Below are positions 16,088 to 26,861 of a stretch of 64,000 bases of DNA, one piece after another (the stretch's first letter is position 1; every line of letters starts with the position of its first letter). Location: positions 1,674,001-1,738,000 of the forward strand of contig OY970300.1 in the NCBI GenBank assembly GCA_963716245.1, in the 5' to 3' direction. Both the position numbers and the translations under genes were made by a program. The stretch is from VRUE01 sp963716245 (lineage in GTDB: Bacteria; Actinomycetota; Thermoleophilia; Solirubrobacterales; 70-9). The notes below the pieces were generated by a model. The model ran no database searches. It was not told where the DNA came from and was given only the letters and a program-made list of their open reading frames with translations.

Positions 16088-17112
16088 TCAAAATCTGGCC
16101 GCCTCGGGGAGGGTCAGCTCGGCGAACCTCGCAATGCAGAAGCGGTCCGTCATCCCCGCGAGGTAGTCGGCGACGCGCTGGCAGTCGTCAGCCCCCGGCT
16201 CGCCCTCCGGCACCTCCTCGGGGTGCTCCATGTAGTGGTCGAAGAGCCCGCGCAGGGCGCGGCTGGCCCGCTCGTGCTCGGCCCGCGCCTCCTCGCCCAG
16301 GTAGACGCGGTCGAACATGAACTTGCGCAGTCGCAGCATCGCCCCGCCGACCTCCTCGCTCTGGGCGATGTCGCCGGCCTCGGTCGAACGGGCGACGATG
16401 TCGCGCACCAGCGTGTCGATCCGCTTCGAGCCGGTCGGGCCGAGCAGCTCGATCTCCTCCGTCGGCAGGTCGTCGGGCGCCAGGATGCCCGCCCGCAGCG
16501 CGTCGTCGATGTCGTGGTTGATGTAGGCGACGCGGTCGACCAGCTTGACGATCCGCCCCTCCAGCGTGGCGGGCTTGTCGGAGCCGGTGTGGTTGAGGAT
16601 GCCGTCGCGCACCTGCTCGGTCAGGTTCAGCCCCTGGCCGTCGCGCTCGAGCACGTCGACGACGCGCAGCGAGTGCACGTTGTGCCGGAAGCCGCTGCCG
16701 CAGCGCTCGCGTAGCGCCGCGTCGAGTGCCCCCTCGCCGGTGTGCCCGAACGGCGGATGGCCGAGGTCGTGGCCGAGCCCGATCGCCTCGGTCAGGTCCT
16801 CGTTCAGCCCAAGCGACCGCGCGACCGTGCGGGCGATCCCGCAGGCCTCCAGCGTATGGGTCAGCCGGGTCCGGTAGTGGTCGCCCTCCGGCGCGATGAA
16901 GACCTGCGTCTTGTGCTTGAGCCGGCGGAACGCCTTCGAGTGGACGATCCGGTCGCGGTCGCGCTGGAACGGCGTCCGCAGCGGGCTGTCGGGCTCCTCG
17001 GCGCGCCGGCGGGCGGGGTAGGACGGCGTCGCCAGATCAGACAGGAACTGGCCCTCCCAGGCTCGTATTCGGTCCTCGAAGCTGGCGGTGGCCTCCACGC
17101 AGCCGATCATAA
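16088..17112 (-). CDS. dgt: dGTP triphosphohydrolase-like HD-domain protein
   Basis: About 341 residues from the ATG at 17112; a GTG at 17100 is also possible. The HD metal site is complete: 'TRLTHTLEACGIARTVARSLGLNEDLTEAIGLGHDLGHPPFGHTGE' gives H...HD, and 'DRVAYINHDIDDALR' gives the last Asp. The N-terminal 'RTPFQRDRDRIVHSKAFRRLKHKTQVF' is typical of dGTPase-like type 2 proteins. It hydrolyses dNTPs to nucleosides and triphosphate, balancing pools. Standing directly upstream of dnaG is common in actinobacteria and fits a replication role. Confidence 0.92.
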
Positions 17113-17130
17113 GTCTGCCGGGTGGCACTG

Positions 17131-17228
17131 AGACGCTGAAAGCCAAGCAGATCAAGGACGAGGGAGCGCATGTGCTCTGCACATAAGCGACCGAGGACGC
17201 CGAGATGCGCCAGCTTGCAAGCGTCTCA
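17131..17228. other. Nested inverted repeats between recO and dgt
   Basis: An outer pair TGAGACGCT (17131-17139) and AGCGTCTCA (17220-17228) is perfectly complementary; the right arm includes the recO stop codon. Inside lies a small perfect hairpin, ATGTGC-TCT-GCACAT, near 17170-17184. The minus-strand transcript through this 113-bp gap could fold into a two-level structure separating recO from dgt. No T-tract is present. Confidence 0.5.
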
Positions 17229-17948
17229 GGCCGCCCGGAGCTGGACGTGCGCGTGGTGCTCCAGCGTCTCGGAGATCGCCCGCTCGGCCTGGCGCAGCGC
17301 CGACTCGTCGGCGGCGGGCGCCTCGGCCAGCGGCCGGCCGAGCGCGTCGACCATGAAGCGGTGAGCCGGCTCTGAGAGAGGAAAGGCGCCGGCCTGGCAG
17401 CTGGCGCAGACGACGCCGCCGGCCGCCCCCGCGAAGCCGACCAGATGGTCCGCCTCGCCGCAGCGCGCGCAGGAGGCCAGCTCCGGCGCGAACCCCGCGG
17501 CCAGGGCAAGCTTCAGCCGGAAGGCGAGCGCCGTCTCGAGCCCGGCGGCCCCGGTCGCGGCGGGGTCGTCGAGCAGCGCCAGGTAGCGGCAGAGCAGGTT
17601 GTAGGCGGGCGGGTTCGGCTCGGCCGAGTCGAGCAGCCGCAGCACCGCGTCGCAGGCGCGGGCGCCCGCCGCGAGGGCGGCGCCGGAGGAGCGCAGGCGG
17701 GGGTAGCCGTCCACGGTGTTGACCTGGGTCACCGTGAGCAGCTCGCCCCGGCCTTCGTGGAGGACCAGGTCGAGCCGGAAGAACGGCTCCAGGCGCCCGC
17801 CGAAGCGCGAGCGCGGCCGCCGCGCTCCCTTCGCGATCGCCCCCACCCGGCCCCGCTTCGCCGAGTAGAGGTGCAGGATGCGGTCGGCCTCGCCGTAGCG
17901 GATGCTGCGAAGGACGACCGCCTCCGTCTTCAGCGTGGTTCCGGCCAT
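17226..17948 (-). CDS. recO: DNA repair protein RecO
   Basis: A 240-residue protein. The N-terminal OB fold 'TEAVVLRSIRYGEADRILHLYSAKRGRVGAIAKGARRPRSRFGGRLEPF' is characteristic. The C-terminal part carries a four-Cys zinc site (CARCG...CASC, about 165-188). It loads RecA through the RecFOR pathway. mutM starts 8 bp away from its 5' side, so the two are probably co-transcribed. Confidence 0.95.
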   Translation of the reverse strand: MAGTTLKTEAVVLRSIRYGEADRILHLYSAKRGRVGAIAKGARRPRSRFGGRLEPFFRLDLVLHEGRGELLTVTQVNTVDGYPRLRSSGAALAAGARACDAVLRLLDSAEPNPPAYNLLCRYLALLDDPAATGAAGLETALAFRLKLALAAGFAPELASCARCGEADHLVGFAGAAGGVVCASCQAGAFPLSEPAHRFMVDALGRPLAEAPAADESALRQAERAISETLEHHAHVQLRAA

Positions 17949-17955
17949 GAACCTC

Positions 17956-18876
17956 TCAAGGTGAACGACGCGCCGGACGGCGAGAGCGGCGCGGGCGGCG
18001 GCGCAATCGCACCTGGCAGCCCGGGCAGTAGTAGGTCGAGCGGCCGGAGACGACGATCCGCACGATCGTCGCCCCGCAGCGCGGGCACGGCTTGCCCTCG
18101 CGGGTGTGGACGAGGAACTCGTCCTGCATCCGGCCGCGCTCGCCGCGCCCGTCGCGGTAGTCGTCGATCGATGCGCCGCCTCCGTCGATCCCCGCCTCCA
18201 GCGCCGCGACCACCCCGTCGCGCAGCGCCTCCAGGTGCTCCGGCTTCATCGACCCGGCCGGCGAGAGCGGGTGCAGCCCGGCCCGGAACAGCGCCTCGTC
18301 GGCGTAGATGTTGCCGACCCCGGCAACGCCCTTCTGGTCGAGCAGGAACGACTTCAGCGGCACGGTACGCCCGGCGGCGATCTCACCCAGCGCCGCCGCG
18401 GTGAACTCGGCCGAGAGGGGCTCGATGCCGAGCCGCGCGGCGAGGTGCGCGTCGACCCCGGGCCCGTCGAGCAGCAGCGCCTCGCCGAAGCGGCGCGGGT
18501 CGGTGAACCACACCTCCCGCCCGTCGTCGAGCACGAAGCGGGCTCGCAGGTGGCGCTCGGAGGTCGAGCGCTCGCCCTCGTACAGGCGCCGGCCCTCGGA
18601 GGGGTCGAGCGCGGCTCCACCGTCGACCAGGACCAGGTTGCCGGTCATCCGCAGGTGCATGAGGAGCGTCCGCCCCCCGTCCAGCCTCAGCAGCAGGTAC
18701 TTGCCGCGCCTGCCCAGCCCCTCGATCGTCCGCCCGGCGACGGCCGTCTCCAATTCCGCCGGCGGCACCGGCCGGCACCAGCGCGGGTCATAGACCTCGA
18801 GTCGCTCGATCCGGTGCCCTTCCAGCTCCGGCTCGAGCTGACGGCAGACGGTCTCCACCTCCGGCAGCTCGGGCAC
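17956..18876 (-). CDS. mutM: Formamidopyrimidine-DNA glycosylase (Fpg/MutM)
   Basis: A 306-residue protein. The mature N-terminus is 'PELPEVETV', with the catalytic Pro1 and Glu2. 'GRRGKYLLL' contains the conserved Lys. 'KSFLLDQKGVAGVGNIYADEALF' is the H2TH region. The C-terminal zinc finger is 'CPRCGATIVRIVVSGRSTYYCPGCQ', followed by a basic tail. It excises oxidised purines (8-oxoG) with AP-lyase activity. It is followed after 8 bp by recO. Confidence 0.97.
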   Translation of the reverse strand: MPELPEVETVCRQLEPELEGHRIERLEVYDPRWCRPVPPAELETAVAGRTIEGLGRRGKYLLLRLDGGRTLLMHLRMTGNLVLVDGGAALDPSEGRRLYEGERSTSERHLRARFVLDDGREVWFTDPRRFGEALLLDGPGVDAHLAARLGIEPLSAEFTAAALGEIAAGRTVPLKSFLLDQKGVAGVGNIYADEALFRAGLHPLSPAGSMKPEHLEALRDGVVAALEAGIDGGGASIDDYRDGRGERGRMQDEFLVHTREGKPCPRCGATIVRIVVSGRSTYYCPGCQVRLRRRPRRSRRPARRSP

Positions 18877-18894
18877 CGCCCAGTTCTACCGGAT

Positions 18895-18939
18895 CGCGGT
18901 AGAGGTTATGCCCGCATACCGGCGACAACCTCTACCGCG
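18895..18939 (-). terminator. 13-bp perfect hairpin between xerD and mutM
   Basis: The arms CGCGGTAGAGGTT (18895-18907) and AACCTCTACCGCG (18927-18939) are exactly complementary, with a 19-nt loop. It lies between the xerD stop (18958) and the mutM start (18876). No T-tract follows on either strand, so it may be a U-less terminator, an attenuator or a processing site. Confidence 0.5.
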
Positions 18940-18957
18940 CCCGAGGTGGGCAGCGGC

Positions 18958-19905
18958 TCAGCCGGTCGCCCGCGGGTGCGCCTTGAAGTAGACGTCCTTG
19001 AGGCGCTCGCCGGAGAGGTGCGTGTACAGCTGGGTCGTCGCGATGTCGGCGTGGCCGAGCATCTCCTGCACGGCGCGCAGGTCGCAGCCGCCTGCGAGCA
19101 GGTGGGTGGCGAAGCTGTGGCGCAGGGTGTGGGGGCTCATGCGACCACCCAGGTCCGCGGCGCGGGCGTGGCGCTGGACGATCTTGTAGAGGCCCTGGCG
19201 GCTGAGCGGCCCGCCACGGAAGTTGACGAACAGCTTCGCCTCGTGGCGGTCGCCGACCAGCTTCGGGCGGCCGCCGCGCAGGTAGGCGGAGATCGCCGCG
19301 ATCGCCTTGCGCCCGAGCGGCACCAGCCGTTCCTTGGAGCCCTTGCCACGCGCTCGCAGGAAGCCCTCGTGGAGGTCGAGGTCGCCGAGCTCCAACCCGA
19401 TCGTCTCCGAGGCTCGCAGCCCGCACGCGTACATCACCTCGAGCAGGGCGCGGTCACGCAGGGTCGTCGGCTCGTCGCCGCGCGGCGCGGCGAGCAGGTT
19501 CTGAACCTCGGCGTAGTTGAGGACCTGCGGCAGCTTCTTGGCCCGGCGCGGCGCACTCAGCGCCGCGGTCGGGTCGTCGCCGATCAGCTCGTCGCGGCGC
19601 AGGTGCTTGTAGAAGGAGCGCAGGCAGGCGGTCTTGCGGTGGACCGTCGCCGCCGAGCAGGCCGGTCGCCCGTTGCCGGTCGCCAGGTCGGCGAGGAAGT
19701 CGCCGATGTCGGCCGGGCGCGCCGCCAGCGCGTCGAGCCCGCGCTCGGCGAGGAACCCGCCGTACTGGAGCAGGTCGGTCCGGTACGCGTTCAGGGTGTT
19801 GCGGGAAAGGCCGCGCTCCAGCTCCAGGTAGGAGAGGAAGTCGAGGACCAGGCCCTCGAAGCGAGGGTCGACCTCTGGCGGGGACTCGACGAGCGCGACA
19901 GCCAT
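18958..19905 (-). CDS. xerD: Tyrosine recombinase XerD-like
   Basis: 315 residues from ATG 19905. The SAM-like N-terminal domain is 'DFLSYLELERGLSRNTLNAYRTDLLQY'. Catalytic residues are complete: Arg in 'YACGLRASETIGL', Lys in 'GKGSKERLVPLG', H-x2-R in 'PHTLRHSFATHLL', His in 'MLGHADIATTQLY', and Tyr in 'TQLYTHLS'. Its position in the conserved pyrG-xerD neighbourhood supports a chromosomal dimer-resolution role with XerC, rather than a phage integrase. Confidence 0.9.
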   Translation of the reverse strand: MAVALVESPPEVDPRFEGLVLDFLSYLELERGLSRNTLNAYRTDLLQYGGFLAERGLDALAARPADIGDFLADLATGNGRPACSAATVHRKTACLRSFYKHLRRDELIGDDPTAALSAPRRAKKLPQVLNYAEVQNLLAAPRGDEPTTLRDRALLEVMYACGLRASETIGLELGDLDLHEGFLRARGKGSKERLVPLGRKAIAAISAYLRGGRPKLVGDRHEAKLFVNFRGGPLSRQGLYKIVQRHARAADLGGRMSPHTLRHSFATHLLAGGCDLRAVQEMLGHADIATTQLYTHLSGERLKDVYFKAHPRATG

Positions 19906-19930
19906 GGCGGCAGGTTCTCGCGCACCGGGC

Positions 19931-21001
19931 TCATCCCTTGCCACGCAAGGAGGCGCCCGCGGCGAGCGGCGCCGCGAAGAAGAGTGGGTCCTCCTCCAGG
20001 GTCCGCCCCATCGTCCGGGCGGGCAGCCCCGTCGCCGCGTAGCCGGCGAGATCGGCGGGCGCCTCGCCCAAGCGGTGGCGCCAGCCGGCGGCGGCGGCGA
20101 GCCGCGCGGTCGCTTCCGCGAGGGTCGTGGGGGCAAGCGCCGCATCTCCGCCTGGCACCGCGACCTCGACGCCGCCCAACAGCAGCGAGAGCACGGTCAG
20201 CGTGTGGTGGCTGACGGGGCGGTGCCGCTCGCGCGGGTCGGCCGAGGAGAGCCGCGGCGAGAGCGTCGTCGGGAGGCCGAGGGCGAGTGCCGCATGCGCG
20301 CTGTCCAGCGCCGCCATCCCGCCGTGGCCGAGCCGGGTCTCCGAGCCGATGATCCCCGGCCCCGGGCCGACCAGCGCCACGTCCCAGTCGAGTGCGTGCG
20401 CCGCCGCGTCGAGCGCGCCGGCCACGGACAGCGCCTCGTGCTCGCCGCCGTAGGCCGGCGACGCGGTGACATGCCCCGCGAGCAGGCCGCGCTCGCGCAG
20501 CTCGGCCACGTCGCGCGACATGGAGCCGGGCAGAGCGCCGCCGCCACTCTGCACGTAGCCGACCTCCGCTTCGGTCAGAGCCTGCGAAACCGCCCAGGCG
20601 GCGGGTGCGAGGTGACCGTGCAGCGGCAGGACGACGACTTGGAGCGCAGGCCGGGCCGGTTCCGGTGCTCCTTTTGCACCTCCAGCGTCCAAAAGGCGCA
20701 CCGGAAGCTCGACCGGGTCGACCGGGTGCTGGAGCGACGTGTAGTTGAGCTTGATCACGTGCTCGCCCGTCGCCTCGCCGCCCGCGAGGCCGCGGGTCAG
20801 GTTGACGTGGACGACGTCGAACCCGCCCGAGCCGAGTCCGAGGTCGAGCGCCGCGACGTTGACGACGACCTCGTCCCCCTCGCGCATCTCGCCGAGCAGC
20901 CCTTCGTCGGCCCAGGCCCGCCGGCGCTCGCCGTCGATCTCGACCGTCAGCGGGTCCTCGGCGACGACGAGGCCGCGCCTGAGCTTCAGGCGCCCGTTCA
21001 C
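19931..21001 (-). CDS. DUF3866 family protein
   Basis: 356 residues from a GTG that overlaps the TGA of the M20 peptidase gene by four bases. Recognisable DUF3866 features are 'HVNLTRGLAGGEATGEHVIKLNYTSLQHPV', 'LPLHGHLAPAAWA...GYVQSGGGALPGSMSR', and 'LVGPGPGIIGSETRLGHGGMAALDSAHAALALG'. The glycine-rich segments suggest nucleotide or cofactor binding, but no function is established for the family. It lies between xerD and the peptidase, in a region of mostly housekeeping genes. Confidence 0.85.
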   Translation of the reverse strand: MNGRLKLRRGLVVAEDPLTVEIDGERRRAWADEGLLGEMREGDEVVVNVAALDLGLGSGGFDVVHVNLTRGLAGGEATGEHVIKLNYTSLQHPVDPVELPVRLLDAGGAKGAPEPARPALQVVVLPLHGHLAPAAWAVSQALTEAEVGYVQSGGGALPGSMSRDVAELRERGLLAGHVTASPAYGGEHEALSVAGALDAAAHALDWDVALVGPGPGIIGSETRLGHGGMAALDSAHAALALGLPTTLSPRLSSADPRERHRPVSHHTLTVLSLLLGGVEVAVPGGDAALAPTTLAEATARLAAAAGWRHRLGEAPADLAGYAATGLPARTMGRTLEEDPLFFAAPLAAGASLRGKG

Positions 21002-22107
21002 GCCGCCCGGGCGCCGGCCTCGGCGACGATCGCCTCGCAGACCTCGAGCATCGCATCGAGGTCGCGGGCCGCGACGCGCTCCTGGGACGTGTGCACGTCC
21101 ATCGGCCCGTTCGCGAGCAGCACGCAGTCGAAGCCCATCAGCCGAAGCGCGTTGACGTCGCTGCCGCCGCCGATCGCGGTGCGCATCGGCTCGACCCCGG
21201 CCCGGCGCAGGCCGGCCTCGGCCAGGCCGAGCGCGGGCGAGTCCTTCGGCAGGCTGTAGCCGCGGAACAGCTCCTCGACCTGCACGTCGACGTCGCAGCC
21301 GTGCTCGCTGGCCCCCCAGGCGAACGCCTCGGTCAGCGACGCCGCGACCTCGGCGGCGCGGGCGCCGTCGAGGCTGCGCGTCTCCGCAGTCACGCGGCAG
21401 TGGCCGGGGACGACGTTGCCGGAGGTGCCCCCCTCGATCACTCCGACGTTCGCCGTCGTGCCCTCGTCGAGCCGGCCCAGCTCCATGCGGGTGATCGCGG
21501 CCGCGGCCGCGGCGATCGCGTTGCTCCCCGCCTCGGGGCTGATCCCGGCGTGCGCCTCGACGCCGAGGAAGTCGGCGACGACCTTCTGCTGGGTCGGCGT
21601 CGCGACGATCACCTCGCCGACCGGTCCGGCGTGGTCGAGGGTGAAGCCGACCGGGGAGCGCAGCTCACCGACGTCGAACGCCTTGGCGCCGCGCAGGCCC
21701 TGCTCCTCGGCGACGGTCAGCAGCAGCTCGATCCCGACCGCCGGGGGCCGTTCGGCGTGGCGCGCGACCAGCTCCAGCAGGACGGCCACCGCGGCCTTGT
21801 TGTCGGCACCGAGGATCGTCTCGCCGTGGCTGCGGAAGACCCCTTCCTCCTTGACGACCTCGATCTGCCCCCGGTGCGGGACGGTGTCGAGATGGGCGCA
21901 GAACATCACCCAGCGGTCGGATTCGCCGGGCAGCCGGGCGACGACGTTGCCGGCGCCCGCGCCGGCTGCGCCGGCCGAGTCGTCCTCGCTCGCCTCCAAC
22001 CCGAGCGCGCGCAGCTCGGCCAGGACGGTGTCGGCCACCTCGCGCTCCTCCCCGGTCGGACTGCGGATCTCGCAGAGCCGCACGAACCTCTCGTAGAGTC
22101 TCTCCAC
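20998..22107 (-). CDS. M20 family metallopeptidase (PepT-like)
   Basis: 369 residues from GTG 22107. The di-zinc ligands are recognisable: His in 'MFCAHLDTVP', bridging Asp in 'ILGADNKAAVA', Glu-Glu in 'TVAEEQGLRGA', and His in 'MDVHTSQE'. The dimerisation/lid domain is in the middle (VEAHAGISPEAGSNAI). Similarity is greatest to tripeptidase-T-like members. It releases amino acids from peptides or deacylates N-acyl substrates; the substrate is not determined. It is coupled by a GTGA overlap to the DUF3866 gene. Confidence 0.88.
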   Translation of the reverse strand: MERLYERFVRLCEIRSPTGEEREVADTVLAELRALGLEASEDDSAGAAGAGAGNVVARLPGESDRWVMFCAHLDTVPHRGQIEVVKEEGVFRSHGETILGADNKAAVAVLLELVARHAERPPAVGIELLLTVAEEQGLRGAKAFDVGELRSPVGFTLDHAGPVGEVIVATPTQQKVVADFLGVEAHAGISPEAGSNAIAAAAAAITRMELGRLDEGTTANVGVIEGGTSGNVVPGHCRVTAETRSLDGARAAEVAASLTEAFAWGASEHGCDVDVQVEELFRGYSLPKDSPALGLAEAGLRRAGVEPMRTAIGGGSDVNALRLMGFDCVLLANGPMDVHTSQERVAARDLDAMLEVCEAIVAEAGARAA

Positions 22108-22144
22108 GGCTGGACAGGCTAGAGCGGCTGCGGGTGGCCGGTCG

Positions 22145-23835
<1,691 letters not shown>

Positions 23836-23839
<4 letters not shown>

Positions 23840-24672
23840 GCTCTGCCGAGCGAGTCTAACCAGCGAAGTGGCGGAACCGACTCGACCGCACGCGAGATCG
23901 AGCGCAGCTCGCCGTACACGGTGAGAGCGGCGACCGCAAATAGCGCGATCAGCCGCGCGTCCCCGTCGAGCGTCGTCAGCAGCCAGACGCCCGCGACGGC
24001 CCCGACCAGGTTCGAGCCGGTGTCGCCGAGCATCGCCCGCTCGCGCAGCGTGAACCTGGCGCCGACCAGGATCGGCCCGGCGAAGATGCCGAGCAGGTCG
24101 AGCGGCAGGAGCGTCCAGGCGCCGAGGCAGAGGCCGGCGCCGAGCAGCGCCAGACCCTTCTCGGCCCGGCCCGGCCGCAGGTCGAGCAGGTTGAAGGCGT
24201 TGGTGGCGAGGAGGAGCAGCGCCACGTCGGCGAGGTAGCGCCAGGACTCGAGCCCGCGGCCGGAGACGACGTAGGCGGCCAAGGCGAGCGCGCCGATCGC
24301 CTTGATCGCGCCGGTCGAGAGCCGCCCTTCGCGCAGCGCCCGGACGTGGCCGCGCCAGCCGCGCGGCGTCTCGACCGCCTCGCCGCGGCCCAGCGAGTCG
24401 TCGAGGAAGCCGAGGAAGGCGACGCCGAGCAGGTAGGGGATCCAGCGGCGCAGGTCCGGGTCGAGCAGGTCGAGGTCGGCGCGGTCGTCGAGGAAGGCCA
24501 GCGGGGCGAGCGCGACCAGCGCTGCCGTCGCCAGGATCGCGCCGAGCGGAAAGGCGAGCCGCGCCCCGCGGTAGTTCTCGCGGACCAGCCCGGCGTCGCG
24601 CAGGCCCCGGATCCCCGCCGGGACGATCAGCAGCGCCACCGCCACCCCGACGGGGAAGCCGATCCAGGTCAC
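23836..24672 (-). CDS. MraY/WecA-like glycosyl-phosphotransferase, short form
   Basis: 278 residues with about eight hydrophobic helices. Polyprenyl-phosphate N-acetylhexosamine-1-phosphate transferase motifs are visible: 'LGFLDDSLGRGE' (Asp-Asp), 'NAFNLLDLRPGRAEKGLALLG', and 'RAMLGDTGSNLVGAVAG'. The protein is shorter than MraY (about 320-360). It may act in teichoic-acid-like or exopolysaccharide initiation, or be a divergent paralogue. It is translationally coupled to both neighbours (mctB stop/start and pyrG start overlap). mctB-pyrG adjacency is typical of mycobacteria, so this gene is an addition in this lineage. Confidence 0.85.
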
Positions 24673-25538
24673 GGCCGGCGCGGTTCGAGCAGGTCGGGGA
24701 GGAGACGGTCGGCGCTGCCCTTGACGCCGAAGCTGCCCTCGGCGCCGAGCAGCGCGAAGACGGTCGCCAGCCGACCGGCGACCAGGTCGACCGCATCGAC
24801 GCTGGAGAGGTCGCTGCCCTGGAAGAAGGAGATCGAGGACGGATCGGCGTCGGAGTGCTCGACCCCGACCGCCGGTGCCCGCGTCGCCGCGATCCCCTCG
24901 GCCAGGCCCGCCTCCAGCCGGCCGGTCGCGGCGCGCTGGAGCGGGCCCATGTCCTGCGGCTGGTCGCGGACCACGATCACCGCGTCGAGGGCGCCGAAGT
25001 TGCCGCTGGCCCGGGAGAAGAGGCGGCTGCGCACGCGCTCCAGCAGCGTGCCGCCGAGGACCAGCTGCCGCCCTACGCCGACGCCGAAGGCGGTCTGGCT
25101 ATCGGGCTCGATCGCGACGTCGGCGAAGCGCGTCCGCGAGAGGTCGTCGGCGATGCCCTGGAAGTCCACCGGCTCCCGCACCACCCCGACCCCGACCAGC
25201 TGCGCCCCGGTCGGGCCGAGCGCCTCCTCCACCCCGCCCGCGACCTCGTCCGGGTAGCCGCCGAGGGCGACTACGCCGACTCGCATGCCGCGCAGCTCGC
25301 CGCCGACCAGGACGGGATAGACCTGGCTACCGAACTCGTTGGCCCGCGCCAGTTCGCCGCTCAGCTGGTCGGCGCGCTCGCGGGCGTCCTCGAGGTTGCC
25401 CGTCAGGCTGCGCTCGAGGTCGCGGCGGGTGTCGTCGATCGTGTCGCCGCCCAGGGCCGCGCCGATCACGATCCCGATCGCTAGCGCGAGGAAGGTCGCG
25501 ATCAGCGAGGTCGCGTGGTAGCGGGCGCTGTAACCCAT
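24669..25538 (-). CDS. mctB: MctB-like copper transporter family protein
   Basis: 289 residues. The N-terminal segment 'MGYSARYHATSLIATFLALAIGIVIGAALG' is the signature TM start of the MctB (Rv1698-type) family. It is followed by a coiled-coil stretch (DDTRRDLERSLTGNLEDARERADQLSGELARANEF) and a soluble, exported domain. MctB was named for copper homeostasis in Mycobacterium, where it was proposed to form an outer-membrane channel. In this organism a mycolate outer membrane is unlikely, and close coupling with SteA suggests a cell-envelope or division role. Confidence 0.85.
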   Translation of the reverse strand: MGYSARYHATSLIATFLALAIGIVIGAALGGDTIDDTRRDLERSLTGNLEDARERADQLSGELARANEFGSQVYPVLVGGELRGMRVGVVALGGYPDEVAGGVEEALGPTGAQLVGVGVVREPVDFQGIADDLSRTRFADVAIEPDSQTAFGVGVGRQLVLGGTLLERVRSRLFSRASGNFGALDAVIVVRDQPQDMGPLQRAATGRLEAGLAEGIAATRAPAVGVEHSDADPSSISFFQGSDLSSVDAVDLVAGRLATVFALLGAEGSFGVKGSADRLLPDLLEPRRP

Positions 25539-25551
25539 CAGCGCCCGAAGG

Positions 25552-26739
25552 CTAGAGGCCGAGCCAGATCTTCACCTTCAGCCAGAACAGGTCGACCAGC
25601 TCGCCGAGCGCCGGCGAGGCGATCACGAGGATCGCCAGCACGATCGCGAAGGCACCGAGGAAGGGCGCGACCGGGCCGAGCCCCGAGCCCGGGTTGTAGA
25701 GCCGGCTCACCCCCTTCGCGTCGACCAGCTTCTCGCCGATCCGCAGGCGGGTGAGGAAGGTCGAGGACATGCCGGCCCGCTTGCGATCGAGGAACTCGAT
25801 CAGGTTGAAGTGGGCGCCGACGCTGACGATCAGGTCCGCGCCCTTCTCGTAGGCCATCAGCATCGCCACGTCCTCGCTGGTCCCGGCCGCCGGCACGAGC
25901 ATGTGCTCGAGCCCCATGTCGAGCAGCCGCTGACGGCCGGGTGCGCGGCCGTCGGGGTAGGCGTGGACGATCAGCTCCGCCCCGCAGCGCAGCGCGGCGT
26001 CGCCGGCGGAGTCCATGTCGCCGAGGATCACGTCGGGAGTCAGCCCGGCCTCCAGCGCCCCGTCGGCGCCGCCGTCGACGGCAACGACGATCGGCCGCAC
26101 GTCGCGGATGTAGGCGCGGAGCGCCTTCAGGTCGCGGCGGTGGCGGTCGCCGCGGACGACGATCAGGACGTGCCGGTCGCGGAACGACGTGCGGGTCGGC
26201 GGGAACTCGATCCCGCCCGCGAGCAGGTCGGTCTCCTGGCGGACGTGGGCGACGGTGTTCTCGGCGAACGCCGCCAGCGCCTCGTCGACCCGCTCGCGCT
26301 GCTCGTCGAAGCGACGCTCCAGCTCCTCGACCCCGAGCACCTCGCCGCGCAGCAGCACCCGCTCGCCGATCCTGACGGTGCCGCCCTCGACGGTGACGGT
26401 GTGCCCGTCGCCGATCAGCTCGAACGGATCGCCGTCGGCGACGTCGACCAGGAGCACCCCGGCCCGGGCCAGCAGGAGCGGGCCCGCGTTGGGGTAGCGA
26501 CCGTCGGTCGACTCGGCGGCGTTGACCACCGCCCGGGCGCCCGTAGCGATCAGCTCCTCGGCGGCGATCCGGTCGATGTTGAGGTGGTCGACGACCGCGA
26601 CGTCGCCGGGCCCGAGCCGCTTGACCAGCTCCTTGGTGCGGCGCCCGAGCCGCGCGGTGCCGGTGACCGCCGTCCCCCCCGAGTCCCCGTTGCGACGCGA
26701 CAGCAGCGCAGGGAGGCGACGGTAGCTCGCGGTAGCCAC
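25552..26739 (-). CDS. steA: SteA-like cytokinetic ring protein
   Basis: 395 residues from GTG 26739. The N-terminal half 'GTARLGRRTKELVKRLGPGDVAVVDHLNIDRIAAEELIATGARAVVNAAES' and the thiamin-pyrophosphokinase-like core 'VDGGADGALEAGLTPDVILGDMDSAGDAAL' match SteA/TPK_C-like proteins of actinobacteria. The C-terminus ends in a TM helix (FLGAFAIVLAILVIASPAL). In Corynebacterium, SteA acts with a membrane partner in daughter-cell separation. Here the partner position is taken by the MctB-like gene 13 bp downstream. Confidence 0.85.
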   Translation of the reverse strand: MATASYRRLPALLSRRNGDSGGTAVTGTARLGRRTKELVKRLGPGDVAVVDHLNIDRIAAEELIATGARAVVNAAESTDGRYPNAGPLLLARAGVLLVDVADGDPFELIGDGHTVTVEGGTVRIGERVLLRGEVLGVEELERRFDEQRERVDEALAAFAENTVAHVRQETDLLAGGIEFPPTRTSFRDRHVLIVVRGDRHRRDLKALRAYIRDVRPIVVAVDGGADGALEAGLTPDVILGDMDSAGDAALRCGAELIVHAYPDGRAPGRQRLLDMGLEHMLVPAAGTSEDVAMLMAYEKGADLIVSVGAHFNLIEFLDRKRAGMSSTFLTRLRIGEKLVDAKGVSRLYNPGSGLGPVAPFLGAFAIVLAILVIASPALGELVDLFWLKVKIWLGL

Positions 26740-26792
26740 GGAGGCAGATTAGGCGACCTCGCGTGGCACGTCCATCGCCGAGATCGCCGTGC

Positions 26793-26830
26793 GGTTCACG
26801 TTCGACGTCTGGTGCATGTCAAACGTGACC
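26793..26830. repeat. Palindromic border repeat, copy A
   Basis: GGTTCACGTT ... AACGTGACC forms a stem with about 19 nt between the arms, in the gap between recN and steA. It is one of four related copies (others at 53404, 60337, 61292) that share CACGTT, a central GTCTG/CTCTG, and CAACGTG. This copy shares GACGTCTG with copy B. Confidence 0.6.
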
Positions 26831-26861
26831 CGGACAGCGTGCGTGGCGCGTGGGGCGGGTT

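Noticed and set aside
14290..16320. Very long open frame on the plus strand opposite dnaG
   Set aside because: It is the antisense shadow of dnaG and the start of dgt. High GC leaves stop codons rare, and its translation is low-complexity Arg/Pro/Ala without family motifs.
18958..19905. Tyrosine recombinase as integrase of the defence island
   Set aside because: It lies 11 kb away inside the conserved core cluster beside pyrG/mutM and has XerD motifs, so it is housekeeping.
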